Positions 43,019 to 52,356 of a DNA stretch of 64,000 nt are shown here, piece after piece. The DNA is taken from assembly GCA_041395505.1 (NCBI GenBank), contig JAWLAG010000001.1, positions 620,001-684,000 of the forward strand, read 5' to 3'. The position numbers and the translations under genes are program-made. Under the pieces are notes generated by a model. The model searched no databases and had not been told where the DNA came from. It saw only the letters and a program-made list of their open reading frames with translations. This DNA comes from Steroidobacteraceae bacterium. GTDB lineage: Bacteria > Pseudomonadota > Gammaproteobacteria > Steroidobacterales > Steroidobacteraceae. Numbering within the stretch: the first letter of the stretch is position 1; every line of letters starts with the position of its first letter.

Positions 43019-46000
43019 CTATTTGCGCCGCGCGCCCGCCTCGTCCTGCCGGCCAAAACCGCCACCGCCGGGGGTCTCGATTTCCAGCGCATCACCTGCC
43101 CGCACCGCAAATTGCGCGGCACCCGGCAGGATCTCGCAGCCGCCATCCCTGCGCCACAGCCGGTTGCGCCCGATTGCACCGGGTTCGCCGCCTTCGAGTC
43201 CGAACGGTGCGACCCGCCGATGATTCGACAGGATCGCGCCCTGCAGTTCGCTGCAGAACTCCAGGCGCCTTGTCAGGCCATCGCCGCCGTGCCACCGTCC
43301 CGCGCCGCCGCTGCCGCGGCGCAATGCGAAACGCCGCACCAGCACCGGGAATTGCCCTTCGAGGATTTCCGGATCGGTGAGACGTGAGTTGGTCATGTGC
43401 GTTTGTACACCACTCGCGCCATCGAAACCGGGTCCGGCACCCGCGCCGCCGGCGATCGTCTCGTAGTACTGCAGCCGGGCATTGCCGAAAGTGAGATTGT
43501 TCATGGTGCCCTGCGAGGCCGCCAGGCAGCCGAGTGCGCCGAAAATTGCGTCGACGATGCACTGCGAGGTCTCGACGTTGCCGCCTACGACCGCCGCACC
43601 CGGGGGCGGATCCAGCATCGAGCCGGATGGAATGACGATGTCCACCGGTCGCAGGCAGCCATCGTTGAGCGGGATGCTGTGTGTCATCATCGTCCGCAAT
43701 ACATACAGTACGGCGGCGATGGTTACGGCCCGGGGCGCGTTGAGATTATGCGCACCGGCGCTGGAAGTGCCGGTGAAATCGATGACTGCGCGCGCGGCCT
43801 CGTGGTCGATCCTGACGGCCACGGCGATCAGCTGGCCATCGTCCATGCAGTATTGGAATCGACCGTCGCGCAGTTGCAGCAGGGTCTGGGCCACCGCTTC
43901 GGCGGCGTTCTCCTGCACAGCTTCCATCTGGGTCAAGAGCTGTGTCGCTCCGTAACGAGCCGCAGCGCGCTCGAGTTCCCTGATTCCGCAGGCATTGGCG
44001 GCAAGCTGCGCGCGCAGGTCGGCGAGATTCTGCGCTGGGTTGCGCGCCGCGTGCGGCGCGGACGCGAGGCGCCCCAGCACCTCCTCCTCGCGTAGCTCTG
44101 CTTTTGCGACCAGTCGCATGCCGGTGAACAACACGCCTTCTTCCTCGATGCGACAGCTGAAGGCAGGCATCGAGCCGGGCGTCACGCCGCCAACGTCCGC
44201 GTGATGTGCGCGTGATGCGACGAATGCCTCCGGCCGCGGATTGCCGGTGAGGAATACCGGCGTCACGACGGTGATGTCCGGAAGGTGGGTGCCGCCGCCG
44301 GCAGGGTCGTTGAGAAGGTAAGCGTCCCCGACGCTCATGTCGGCAGCGAATTGCCGGATGATCGCCCGTACCGAAAGGCCCATCGAGCCCAGGTGCACCG
44401 GCATGTGGGGCGCATTGGCAATCAGCGCGCCCGAGGCGTCGAATACGGCGCAGGAAAAGTCGAGTCGCTCCTTGATATTGACCGAATGCGCCGTCTTGGC
44501 GAGCACGGCGCCCATCTGCTGCGCGACGTGCATGAACAGGTTGTGAAATATTTCCAGTTGCGCCGCCGCCGAGCGCGCTGGCCGCGCATCCACGGCAGGC
44601 AGCTGCTCGAGCCTCGCCAGGGCGATGGCGCCGTCGCGCCGCTCGACGCGCCAGGTGGGCTCAACGATCAGCGTCGTGTGCGCATCGACCAGCATCGCTG
44701 GACCCACGATGCCATCCGGTGCATCTGCAAGACCATACACCGGCACATCCTGCCAGCCGTCGAGCCACAAGCGCGCCCGGCTGCCCGCGCGTGGGGGCTC
44801 GCCCGTCGTGACCGCGGCCATGCGTGGCAGTGCGCGGCGCACGCGAACTTCGACCGAAGCGGCATCGACCTGGATGCCCTGGCCAGCGGGTGCGAATCCG
44901 TAGCGCTCGCGGTGCAGGCGCATGAAGTCATCGCGCATGCGTTCGGGCGTGTCGTAGTCGACGGCAATGGCCGTATCGCTTGCTCCCGAGCGCAATTCGA
45001 GGGATCGCCTGCACTCGATGCTGCCCGAACCGACCGATGGGTCATCGAGCGCCGCGCGCGCATCCTGCTCGAGTTCGGCGAGGCGTCGGGCGAGCCCAGC
45101 CTGTCCCTGTAGAGTCAATGGCTGGCCAATGCTTGCCCGCCGCAATGCGACTTCGTCTGCAATGCCTATGCCGAGCGCGGACATTACGCTCGCGAGAGGA
45201 TGCACCAGCACGCGCTCCATGCCACAGGCGGCTGCCACGCGACATACGTGTTGGCCCGCGGCGCCGCCGAAGGCGAACAGCGTGAAGTGTGCCGGGTCCC
45301 GCCCGAGTCGGGCGGCGACCGTGCGAATTGCGTTGGCCATCGCTGCCACCGCAACTTCGAAACAATCGGCCGCGAATCGCTCCAGCGCATCTTTGCCGCG
45401 CGCGGCGACCGGCAACTGCTGAAGGATTTGCGAGAGAGCCGTGTGCGCCGCCTCGATGTCGACGGGCGCATCGGCCGCGGCTCCGAAAACTGACGGCAGA
45501 TATGCGCTCTGCAGTCGACCGAGCACGAGCTGCACGTCGGTCAGCGTGGCTGGACCGCCGCGACCGTAGCAGGCAGGCCCGGGGTCGGCGCCGGCGGATT
45601 CAGGGCCGACGCTGATTCGCCCGTCGCGCAATGCGATACATGATCCGCCGCCCGCAGCAATGGTATGAATGTCGAGCGCAGTGCTCGCCATCTCGACGCC
45701 ATTGACCACGGTCGTATGTCGGCGCAACAGCTCGCCGTCCCACAGCGATACATCGGTGGAAGTGCCGCCCATGTCGAAGCCGATCAGCGCGCCGTAGCCC
45801 AGCGCTTCGCCGAGACGTGCCATTGCCGTGACACCGCCTGCGGGTCCCGACAACAGGCTATCGCCTGCGCGCAGCTGCGCCGCTGCCGCCAGGCCGCCAT
45901 TCGATTGCATGAAGTACAGGCGACATGCCGGATCGATTTCCTGCGCCGCCGCCGCAATCTGCCCGATGAATTGTCGAAGCACGGGAGCCGCGCCGGCATC

Positions 46001-46612
46001 GAGCACCGTCGCCATGGCCCGCGGCACGTAGCGCACCAGCGGTGCGACTTCATGCGACACGGAAACCTGCTCGAAGCCGGCATCGCGCGCCGCCGATGCT
46101 ACAGCCGCTTCGTGCCGGCTGTGCCGCCAGCCATGCAACAGGACGATGGCGATGGCCGTGGCGCCGCGTTCGCGCGCGACCGTCAGCGCCGCGGATACGC
46201 TGGCCGCCGACAGCGGCTGCAGCACCTCACCGCGGGCGTTGACGCGTTCGTCGATTTCGCCGCAGCAAAGGTAAAGCGGATCGGGGCGGACGATGTGGCG
46301 CGCAAATATGTCCGGGCGGTGCTGCTGTCCGATCAGCAGCGCATCGCCGAGGCCCGCAGTGGTCAGGAGCGCCACCGGCGCCAATTTGCCCTCCAGCATC
46401 GCATTGGTCGTGATCGTCGTGCCGATACGCAGCGAGGCGATGCCCGCCGTCGCTTTTGCCTCGCGCATGATCTGCCGGACCCCGGTGAGCAACGCGCGCG
46501 CTGAATCGGTCGACGGTTGTTTTCCCACATGCACCCCGCCATCCGGCGCCAGACCGATGATGTCGGTGAATGTGCCGCCCCGATCGATCCAGAATTGCCA
46601 TTGGCCTGTCAT
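43019..46612 (-). CDS. Fused hydantoinase A/B, 5-oxoprolinase family
   Basis: The 1197-residue protein fuses HyuA-like (residues 1 to about 690) and HyuB-like (about 700-1197) halves, as in ATP-dependent 5-oxoprolinase. The start motif is FWIDRGGTFTDIIG; the ATPase-like phosphate-binding IGFDMGGTSTDVSLWDG and the HyuB entries FHNLFMHVAQQMGAVLAKTA and NAPHMPVHLGSMG follow. It opens a cyclic amide (5-oxoproline or a hydantoin) at the cost of ATP. The start at 46612 matches the family N-terminus; 178 upstream in-frame codons would run into the divergent M48 gene and are rejected. Substrate choice between 5-oxoproline and hydantoins is unresolved. Confidence 0.93.
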   Translation of the reverse strand: MTGQWQFWIDRGGTFTDIIGLAPDGGVHVGKQPSTDSARALLTGVRQIMREAKATAGIASLRIGTTITTNAMLEGKLAPVALLTTAGLGDALLIGQQHRPDIFARHIVRPDPLYLCCGEIDERVNARGEVLQPLSAASVSAALTVARERGATAIAIVLLHGWRHSRHEAAVASAARDAGFEQVSVSHEVAPLVRYVPRAMATVLDAGAAPVLRQFIGQIAAAAQEIDPACRLYFMQSNGGLAAAAQLRAGDSLLSGPAGGVTAMARLGEALGYGALIGFDMGGTSTDVSLWDGELLRRHTTVVNGVEMASTALDIHTIAAGGGSCIALRDGRISVGPESAGADPGPACYGRGGPATLTDVQLVLGRLQSAYLPSVFGAAADAPVDIEAAHTALSQILQQLPVAARGKDALERFAADCFEVAVAAMANAIRTVAARLGRDPAHFTLFAFGGAAGQHVCRVAAACGMERVLVHPLASVMSALGIGIADEVALRRASIGQPLTLQGQAGLARRLAELEQDARAALDDPSVGSGSIECRRSLELRSGASDTAIAVDYDTPERMRDDFMRLHRERYGFAPAGQGIQVDAASVEVRVRRALPRMAAVTTGEPPRAGSRARLWLDGWQDVPVYGLADAPDGIVGPAMLVDAHTTLIVEPTWRVERRDGAIALARLEQLPAVDARPARSAAAQLEIFHNLFMHVAQQMGAVLAKTAHSVNIKERLDFSCAVFDASGALIANAPHMPVHLGSMGLSVRAIIRQFAADMSVGDAYLLNDPAGGGTHLPDITVVTPVFLTGNPRPEAFVASRAHHADVGGVTPGSMPAFSCRIEEEGVLFTGMRLVAKAELREEEVLGRLASAPHAARNPAQNLADLRAQLAANACGIRELERAAARYGATQLLTQMEAVQENAAEAVAQTLLQLRDGRFQYCMDDGQLIAVAVRIDHEAARAVIDFTGTSSAGAHNLNAPRAVTIAAVLYVLRTMMTHSIPLNDGCLRPVDIVIPSGSMLDPPPGAAVVGGNVETSQCIVDAIFGALGCLAASQGTMNNLTFGNARLQYYETIAGGAGAGPGFDGASGVQTHMTNSRLTDPEILEGQFPVLVRRFALRRGSGGAGRWHGGDGLTRRLEFCSELQGAILSNHRRVAPFGLEGGEPGAIGRNRLWRRDGGCEILPGAAQFAVRAGDALEIETPGGGGFGRQDEAGARRK

Positions 46613-46729
46613 CGGCCAATCATAATGGCTGCCCGCGTAGGCGGCTGCTGATAGCGTGGCGGGCCATGCGGCTGTAATCTTGCTGCAGGTCCGCGCCGAC
46701 CATGCGCGGGAATCGTGGAGCTGTTGCAA

Positions 46730-48298
46730 ATGAAAAGAACTCTTTGGCTGGCAGGACTGCTGCTGGCGCTGGCTGCCTGTGGCACGAACCCGGTGACCGG
46801 CAAGCGCGAATTGCAGATCGTCTCGCAATCCCAGGAAATCCAGGTTGGCGCAGAGAACTTCGCGCCATCGCGGCAGATGCAGGGCGGTGACCTCACGATC
46901 GACCCGGAACTGACCGCCTATGTCAGCGAGGTCGGGCAGCGCGTGGCGAGCGCAGCCGGAGCGTTGCTGCCCGAAACACGACAACTGCCGTATGAGTTCA
47001 AGGTGCTCAACAATTCTGTGCCGAACGCCTGGGCCCTGCCCGGCGGAAAGATTGCGGTGAATCGGGGACTGCTGACGCAATTGCACGACGAGGCGGAACT
47101 TGCGGCCGTGCTGGGCCACGAGATCACCCATGCCGCGGCGCGACATGGCGCGAAGTCGATGGAGCGTGGCATGTTGCTGCAGGCTGCGATGGTGGGACTG
47201 CAGGTCGGTGTGCGCGACAACCAGTATGCCAACCTGATCGTTGGCGGTGCGATGCTAGGCGCGAATCTCATCACCCAGAAGTATGGCCGCGATGCCGAGA
47301 ACGAGTCCGATCTCTACGGCATGCGCTACATGAAGGCGGCCGGCTATGATCCGGCGGCGGCGATCGACCTGCAGAAGACTTTCGTCAAGCTCTCCGCGGG
47401 GAGGCAAACGAGTTGGCTCGACGGCCTGTTCGCATCACACCCGCCGTCCGAGGAACGTGTCGCGCACAACACCGAAACCGCGGCGCAACTTGGCGCCGGC
47501 GGCGAGCGCGGCGCTGAGCGCTACACGCAGAAGCTTGCGTTGCAGGCCAGGCTTGCCCCGGCCTACGCAAAATACGACGCCGGCGTCGAAGCACTCGCCA
47601 AGGGCGATCTCGCCGGTGCCGAACAAAATGCCAAAGCGGCACTCGGCCTGGAGTCGCGCGAAGGGAAATTCCATGAGCTGCTGGGGGACGTCGAGCTCAA
47701 ACGCAAGAATTACGCTGCCGCGAAATCGCGCTACGAGCGCGCGCTCGCGCTCAACCCCGAGTACTTCAAGCCGCTGCTTGCGAGCGGCATAGCCAGTTTC
47801 GAGCTTGGCCAGAGGCAACAGGCGCAGGATTTGTTCACTCGCAGCATGCAGTTGCTGCCAACCGCAACGGGCTCGTTCTACCTCGGTAAACTCGCCAAAC
47901 AGGCCGGGAACGTCGATGAGGCCGTCAAGTATTTCAGCCAGGCGGCTGGCTCGCAATCCGATGTCGGTGCGGAATCGGCGCGCGAAGCGGCCCTGCTCGA
48001 TCTGCCGCGCAATCCTTCCCGCTACGTGCGTATCGAGCCGCGGCTCGACAACAGCGGAGTCGTATGGCTGCTGGTTGAGAATCGCGCGCCGGTCGCGGTG
48101 CGCAATGTCGAAATGCTGGCGGGCGTGGCGGCGGCCGATGGCCGCATCGCGCAAGGGCCAGTGCGCGTCAGTACCGGCAACGCAGTGCTCAAGCCCGGGC
48201 AGGTCGCGCAGCTGAAGACCTCCCTCGGCCCGCTCGCCAGTGCGGATCTCCTGCGCGCCGTGCGTTTCGAAGTGCAGGGCGCCGCGATAGCCGAATGA
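46730..48298 (+). CDS. M48-family metallopeptidase lipoprotein with TPR repeats
   Basis: The 522-residue protein begins with a lipoprotein signal (LAGLLLALAACGTNPVTGKRE) and an M48 domain resembling LoiP and BepA, with zinc motif HEITH at residues 130-134 in LAAVLGHEITHAAARHG and the third ligand in ENESDLYGMRYMKAAGYDP. Several TPR helices follow, such as AKYDAGVEALAKGDLAGAEQ and AAKSRYERALALNPEYFKP. It probably acts in outer-membrane protein quality control. ATG 46730 has GGAG upstream. The cupin gene follows 4 bases later, starting a four-gene run that ends in plsB. Confidence 0.92.
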   Translation: MKRTLWLAGLLLALAACGTNPVTGKRELQIVSQSQEIQVGAENFAPSRQMQGGDLTIDPELTAYVSEVGQRVASAAGALLPETRQLPYEFKVLNNSVPNAWALPGGKIAVNRGLLTQLHDEAELAAVLGHEITHAAARHGAKSMERGMLLQAAMVGLQVGVRDNQYANLIVGGAMLGANLITQKYGRDAENESDLYGMRYMKAAGYDPAAAIDLQKTFVKLSAGRQTSWLDGLFASHPPSEERVAHNTETAAQLGAGGERGAERYTQKLALQARLAPAYAKYDAGVEALAKGDLAGAEQNAKAALGLESREGKFHELLGDVELKRKNYAAAKSRYERALALNPEYFKPLLASGIASFELGQRQQAQDLFTRSMQLLPTATGSFYLGKLAKQAGNVDEAVKYFSQAAGSQSDVGAESAREAALLDLPRNPSRYVRIEPRLDNSGVVWLLVENRAPVAVRNVEMLAGVAAADGRIAQGPVRVSTGNAVLKPGQVAQLKTSLGPLASADLLRAVRFEVQGAAIAE

Positions 48299-48302
48299 AT
48301 CG

Positions 48303-49136
48303 ATGGCTCGACCGCAGCTAGAATTCGTTCACGCCCAGCAGCTGCCATGGCAGGATCAGCTGCTTGGGCGCGATGTGCTGGTATCGCATCGCGGCAAGCG
48401 CCTGAGCGAAGACGCCGCAAGCGGTGCCATGTCGGCGCTCCTGCAGTTCCCGGACGCGACGCAGCTCGCCTCGCAGTTTGCGCTTGGCTGCGATTTCGAG
48501 GCGCTCGTGCTCGAAGGTGGCCTGCAGGTCGCAGGCCATAGCCTCGGCCTCGATGACTACACTTACCTCCCGGCAGGGTGTGCCTGGCAGGGCGCGCAGC
48601 TCCTGGCGGGCACCGTGCTGCTTGTTTTCAGCAGTGCCAGCGCGCGACAGGCGCAAGCCCTGGCGAATCTGCGCCCGGCCATCTGCCATACCCATGAAAT
48701 GCCCTGGACCTCGGCGGAAATCGACCCGGACGTGCAGTTCCTGCAACTGTCGCACAAGATCCTGCGCGACGATCCCGAGCGCGGCGAGAAGACCCTGCTG
48801 CTGGCGACAGGCGCGCAGACCCATCCAAAGGGCTGGAGCGAGGCACAGCTTCGGCACGACTGTGTCGAGGAAATGTACCTGCTCGGCGGCGACATCATCG
48901 GTGAGCGCGGTATCATGCGCGAAGGCGCTTATTTCTGGCGTCCCGCAGGCCTTTGGCATGGTCCTTTTGGTTCGCGGCGCGGCAGTCTGTCCTTGATTCG
49001 CATGCTCGGGGGACGTCATCGCAATGAATGGTCGGCGACCAAACGGCGATTTTGGCTCTCGCCCGCGTATGATCCAGTGCTACCGCCAGAGCTTGCGCAT
49101 TTGGCGGGCGCGCCTTGGACACCGCATCCTTATTGA
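48303..49136 (+). CDS. Cupin-domain protein (bicupin, ChrR/DUF4437-like)
   Basis: The 277-residue protein appears to contain two cupin barrels. The first half has FEALVLEGGLQVAGHSLGLDDYTYLPAGC and the second has a more conserved THPKGWSEAQLRHDCVEEMYLLGGDIIGE. Motif histidines are in the second half (HP, and LWHGPFGSRRG). Such proteins may be oxygenases or sensors, and the metal is not known. It begins 4 bases after the M48 gene and ends 24 bases before the alpha/beta hydrolase gene, so it is probably part of the same transcript. Confidence 0.82.
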   Translation: MARPQLEFVHAQQLPWQDQLLGRDVLVSHRGKRLSEDAASGAMSALLQFPDATQLASQFALGCDFEALVLEGGLQVAGHSLGLDDYTYLPAGCAWQGAQLLAGTVLLVFSSASARQAQALANLRPAICHTHEMPWTSAEIDPDVQFLQLSHKILRDDPERGEKTLLLATGAQTHPKGWSEAQLRHDCVEEMYLLGGDIIGERGIMREGAYFWRPAGLWHGPFGSRRGSLSLIRMLGGRHRNEWSATKRRFWLSPAYDPVLPPELAHLAGAPWTPHPY

Positions 49137-49160
49137 ACCGACCTAGGCAATCTCAGCTTC

Positions 49161-49727
49161 ATGTTTGAAGACCTGGACAACGCCGACGAACTTCCGGAGC
49201 CGATTGCCGACCGCTACGTCGTGTTCTCGCATGGTTCCGAGGGCGAACCCTGGGGCAAGAAGATCACCGCACTCGCGCACATTGCGCGCGCCGAGGGCTT
49301 CGAGGTGAAATCAGTCGACTACCGCGGTGTCAGCGACCCGCGCAAACGCGTGACCATGCTCACCGATTTCTGCGCCAACCTGCAGGGCGATCTGGTACTG
49401 GTTGGCTCGAGTCTCGGCGCTTATGTCGCGGCGGCGGCCGCGCCCCTGCTGCACTGCTATGGCCTGTTCCTGATTGCGCCGGCGTTTTATGTGCCCGGTA
49501 TTCCCGAGTTGCGCAAGGGATCGATCGATTGCCCGATATCCGTCGTGCATGGCTGGCGGGATGAAGTCGTGCCGCTGCAGAATGCGTTGCGCTTTGCAAG
49601 CGAGTACCGGGCACGGCTGCACATCGTCGACGGGGACCATCAATTGCACGAACAAATGCGTTTCATTCGCAGCTTCTTCGAGTACTTCCTTCTCGAGCTT
49701 GATTTGCCGCGGCTGACCGAGCGGTGA
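49161..49727 (+). CDS. Alpha/beta-hydrolase fold protein (YqiA-like)
   Basis: The 188-residue protein is a short alpha/beta hydrolase. The nucleophile elbow is GSSLGAY (Ser84), the acid is probably the aspartate of HGWRDEVVP, and the histidine is in DGDHQLHEQ. The N-terminal SHGSEGEPWGKKI is the oxyanion region. YqiA-type esterases and related proteins have this size, but no substrate is known. It lies 24 bases after the cupin gene and 10 bases before plsB. Confidence 0.85.
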   Translation: MFEDLDNADELPEPIADRYVVFSHGSEGEPWGKKITALAHIARAEGFEVKSVDYRGVSDPRKRVTMLTDFCANLQGDLVLVGSSLGAYVAAAAAPLLHCYGLFLIAPAFYVPGIPELRKGSIDCPISVVHGWRDEVVPLQNALRFASEYRARLHIVDGDHQLHEQMRFIRSFFEYFLLELDLPRLTER

Positions 49728-49737
49728 CCATTCCGCG

Positions 49738-52173
49738 ATGAACGTCATCCTGCGGCGCATCCTCGCCCTGTGGGTGCGCGCCGAGTTGCGCCCGGCCGAT
49801 GCCGCTGCCGCGATCAACGACTGCGATGCGCCGGTGTGCTACCTGCTCGAGCGACGCAGCGCAGCGGATCTCGCGGTACTGCAGAACCTGGCAGCACGCA
49901 ACGGCTTGCCGCGGCCCGGCAAACGCCTGCTCCGCCCCGGCGAACATGCCGAGGTGCGTTCGGTCATCACGCTGCTGCGGCCGCGCGGCTTCTTTGGCCG
50001 GCGTTACGACAGGCGGCCGCCCCCGGAGCTGCTGATCCTGATCGACGCATTGCGCTCGCACGAGGGTTCGGATGTTGCCCTGGTGCCGGTCGCCGTTTAC
50101 TGGGGCCGGGCGCCGCACAAGGAAGGGTCGTTGTGGCGCCTGCTGTTTGCCGAGAACTGGGCATTGACGGGGCGCCTGCGCAAGCTCCTCACCGTCGTGT
50201 TCAACGGGCGCGCGACGCTCGTCGAGGTCGGCAAGGCAATCTCCCTGCGTAGCCTGATCAACGGCGAACGATCAACGGCCGCGCTCGCCCGCGGCGCCAC
50301 CAGGAGCCTGCGCAACCAGTTTCGCGCGCAGCGTGCCGCAAGGATCGGGCCGGATCTTTCGCATCGGCGCAACATACGAGGCGAGATCCTGCGCACGGCG
50401 GCGGTGCGCAACGCGGTGCGCCAGGAGATGCGCGAGCGCAAGGTTGATCGGCGCAGCGCATTGCGCACTGCGCAACAATATGTGGACGAGATTGCGGCGA
50501 ACTACTCGCACAACTTCGTGCGCATCATGGAGCGGGTGTTGCGGCGTCTGTGGAATCGCCTGTACGACGGTGTCGATTTTGCGCATGCATCGACATTGAC
50601 GTCGGTCGCCACCGGTAGCGAGATCGTCTACGTTCCCTGCCATCGCAGCCATATGGACTACCTGCTGCTCTCCTACGCCATCTACCGCGAGGGTTTTGCG
50701 ATCCCGCATATCGCGGCGGGCATCAACCTCAATCTACCCGTTATCGGGCGGTTTCTGCGCAAAGGCGGCGGTTTCTTCCTGCGGCGCAGCTTCGCCGGCA
50801 ACACGCTTTATACGGTTGTGTTCATGAAATACCTCGCGGCCATCATGGCGCGGGGTCATTCCATCGAGTATTTCATCGAGGGCGGGCGCTCGCGAACCGG
50901 CCGGCTGCTACAACCGAAGACCGGATTGCTGGCCATGACGCTGCGCAGCTTCCTGCGCGAGCGCAAGCGACCAGTGGTTTTTCTGCCTGTCTATTTCGGC
51001 TACGAGCGCATCGTCGAGGTTGGTACCTATGTCGGCGAGCTGTCCGGCAAGCAGAAGCAGAAGGAAACGACACTGGGTTTCCTGCGCTCGCTGCGCATCC
51101 TGCGCGAACACTTCGGTCGCGTGCATGTCAATGTCGGCGAACCGATAGCGCTCGAGACCGTGCTCGACCAACACGAGCCGAAGTGGCGCGATCACGACTA
51201 CGACGATGGCAATCGCCCGGCCTGGGTAGGTCCGGCGACCGACGCGCTGGGGCAGCAGATCATGCGCAACATCAACGCGGCCGCGGCCATGACGCCGGTC
51301 AACCTGCTGGCACTGGTCATGCTCGCGACGCCCCGGCAGGTCATGCTCGAGACCGACCTTGCCAATCAGATCGACGGCTATCTTGGTCTCATGCGCCAAT
51401 GCCCTTACAGCGAGCGGGTTACGGTGACCTCGCTCGTAGGGCGGGAGGTCATCGACTACTGCTACCGACTCGGCATGATCGAACGTCAACAGCAGAAATT
51501 CGGTGTGCTGGTCAGCATGACGGATGCCAATGCGACGCTGGCTGCCTATTACCGCAACAATTGCCAGCACCTGCTCGCCCTGCCGTCACTGCTCGCCTGC
51601 GCGTTCGCGGGCAACCCCGTGATGCGCACCGAGGACCTGCAGCGCCTTGCCTGGCGCATCTACCCCTATGTGCAGGCCGAGCTTTTCCTGCGCTGGGACG
51701 AGAACGAATTGCCCGAGGTCGTCGACAGGACGCTCGCCAGCATGGCAATGCTCGGCCTGATCGAGGCACAAAGCGATGGCACCGGATGGCGGCGACCGCC
51801 GCCCACCACCGGTGCCGCGATGCAGCTCTCACTCCTCGCCCAGGGGATGTTGCAGACGATCGAACGCTACTATCTGGCCATTGCCCAGCTGCTGCGCGCC
51901 GGCAGAGGACAGCTCACCGCCCGTGAACTGGTCGAGCTCTGTCACCTCACCGCCCAGCGAATTTCCATGACCTATGGCCTGAACTCGCCGGAATTCTTCG
52001 ACCGCAGCCTGTTCGTCAATTTCATCGACCTGCTGAAGGCGAGAGCCGTCGTCACGCTCGATGACCAGGGCAAGCTGCAATTCGACGAAGTCCTGATACG
52101 CGTCGCCGCGGACGCCCAGGTGGTACTGTCCGACGAGATACGCCACAGCATTTTGCAGGTCACCCACAGTTGA
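49738..52173 (+). CDS. plsB: Glycerol-3-phosphate 1-O-acyltransferase PlsB
   Basis: PlsB makes 1-acyl-glycerol-3-phosphate, the first step of phospholipid synthesis, at the inner membrane. The 811-residue length is close to E. coli PlsB (807). The acyltransferase motif I is HRSHMDYLLLSY with His302 and Asp307, motif II contains GGFFLRRSFAGN, motif III is EGGRSRTGRLL and motif IV has VVFLPVYFGYERI. The ATG follows the hydrolase stop by 10 bases. A dyad (52175-52192) lies immediately after the stop codon. Confidence 0.94.
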   Translation: MNVILRRILALWVRAELRPADAAAAINDCDAPVCYLLERRSAADLAVLQNLAARNGLPRPGKRLLRPGEHAEVRSVITLLRPRGFFGRRYDRRPPPELLILIDALRSHEGSDVALVPVAVYWGRAPHKEGSLWRLLFAENWALTGRLRKLLTVVFNGRATLVEVGKAISLRSLINGERSTAALARGATRSLRNQFRAQRAARIGPDLSHRRNIRGEILRTAAVRNAVRQEMRERKVDRRSALRTAQQYVDEIAANYSHNFVRIMERVLRRLWNRLYDGVDFAHASTLTSVATGSEIVYVPCHRSHMDYLLLSYAIYREGFAIPHIAAGINLNLPVIGRFLRKGGGFFLRRSFAGNTLYTVVFMKYLAAIMARGHSIEYFIEGGRSRTGRLLQPKTGLLAMTLRSFLRERKRPVVFLPVYFGYERIVEVGTYVGELSGKQKQKETTLGFLRSLRILREHFGRVHVNVGEPIALETVLDQHEPKWRDHDYDDGNRPAWVGPATDALGQQIMRNINAAAAMTPVNLLALVMLATPRQVMLETDLANQIDGYLGLMRQCPYSERVTVTSLVGREVIDYCYRLGMIERQQQKFGVLVSMTDANATLAAYYRNNCQHLLALPSLLACAFAGNPVMRTEDLQRLAWRIYPYVQAELFLRWDENELPEVVDRTLASMAMLGLIEAQSDGTGWRRPPPTTGAAMQLSLLAQGMLQTIERYYLAIAQLLRAGRGQLTARELVELCHLTAQRISMTYGLNSPEFFDRSLFVNFIDLLKARAVVTLDDQGKLQFDEVLIRVAADAQVVLSDEIRHSILQVTHS

Positions 52174-52174
52174 T

Positions 52175-52192
52175 TGTTGCATTGCAGCAACA
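52175..52192. promoter_or_regulatory. Candidate regulator-binding dyad (TGTTGC-N6-GCAACA)
   Basis: An 18-base inverted repeat with 6-base arms lies one base after the plsB stop and about 65 bases before a candidate promoter. A further GCAACA half-site overlaps the end of that promoter's -10 (52247-52252). The TGC-GCA spacing is typical of a dimeric repressor site, such as those of TetR or PhaR regulators. Confidence 0.4.
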
Positions 52193-52237
52193 GTTTGTTG
52201 AGGTTACCAGCCTCGCGCGCGGGTCGATGGATCGCAC

Positions 52238-52246
52238 TGATATACT
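52238..52246 (+). promoter_or_regulatory. Candidate extended -10 promoter (TGaTATACT)
   Basis: TGATATACT is an extended -10 element in the 183-base, relatively AT-rich gap between plsB and the DUF1302 gene. No good -35 lies 17 bases upstream, which extended -10 promoters do not need. It would drive the six-gene operon that follows. A GCAACA half-site immediately downstream could place it under repression. Confidence 0.5.
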
Positions 52247-52356
52247 GCAACAATAAACAGGGACGGACGCTGAACCTGCAGCCCGAAATTGCAAACCTCG
52301 GAGCCGCAGTCAATGCAGGGCAATCCATTGTCCGCCCGCGACTGGGGATGAAACCA

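Noticed and set aside
46613..47146. Extension of the hydantoinase frame by 178 codons
   Set aside because: The extra N-terminus is not part of the 5-oxoprolinase family and would lie antisense inside the M48 peptidase gene.
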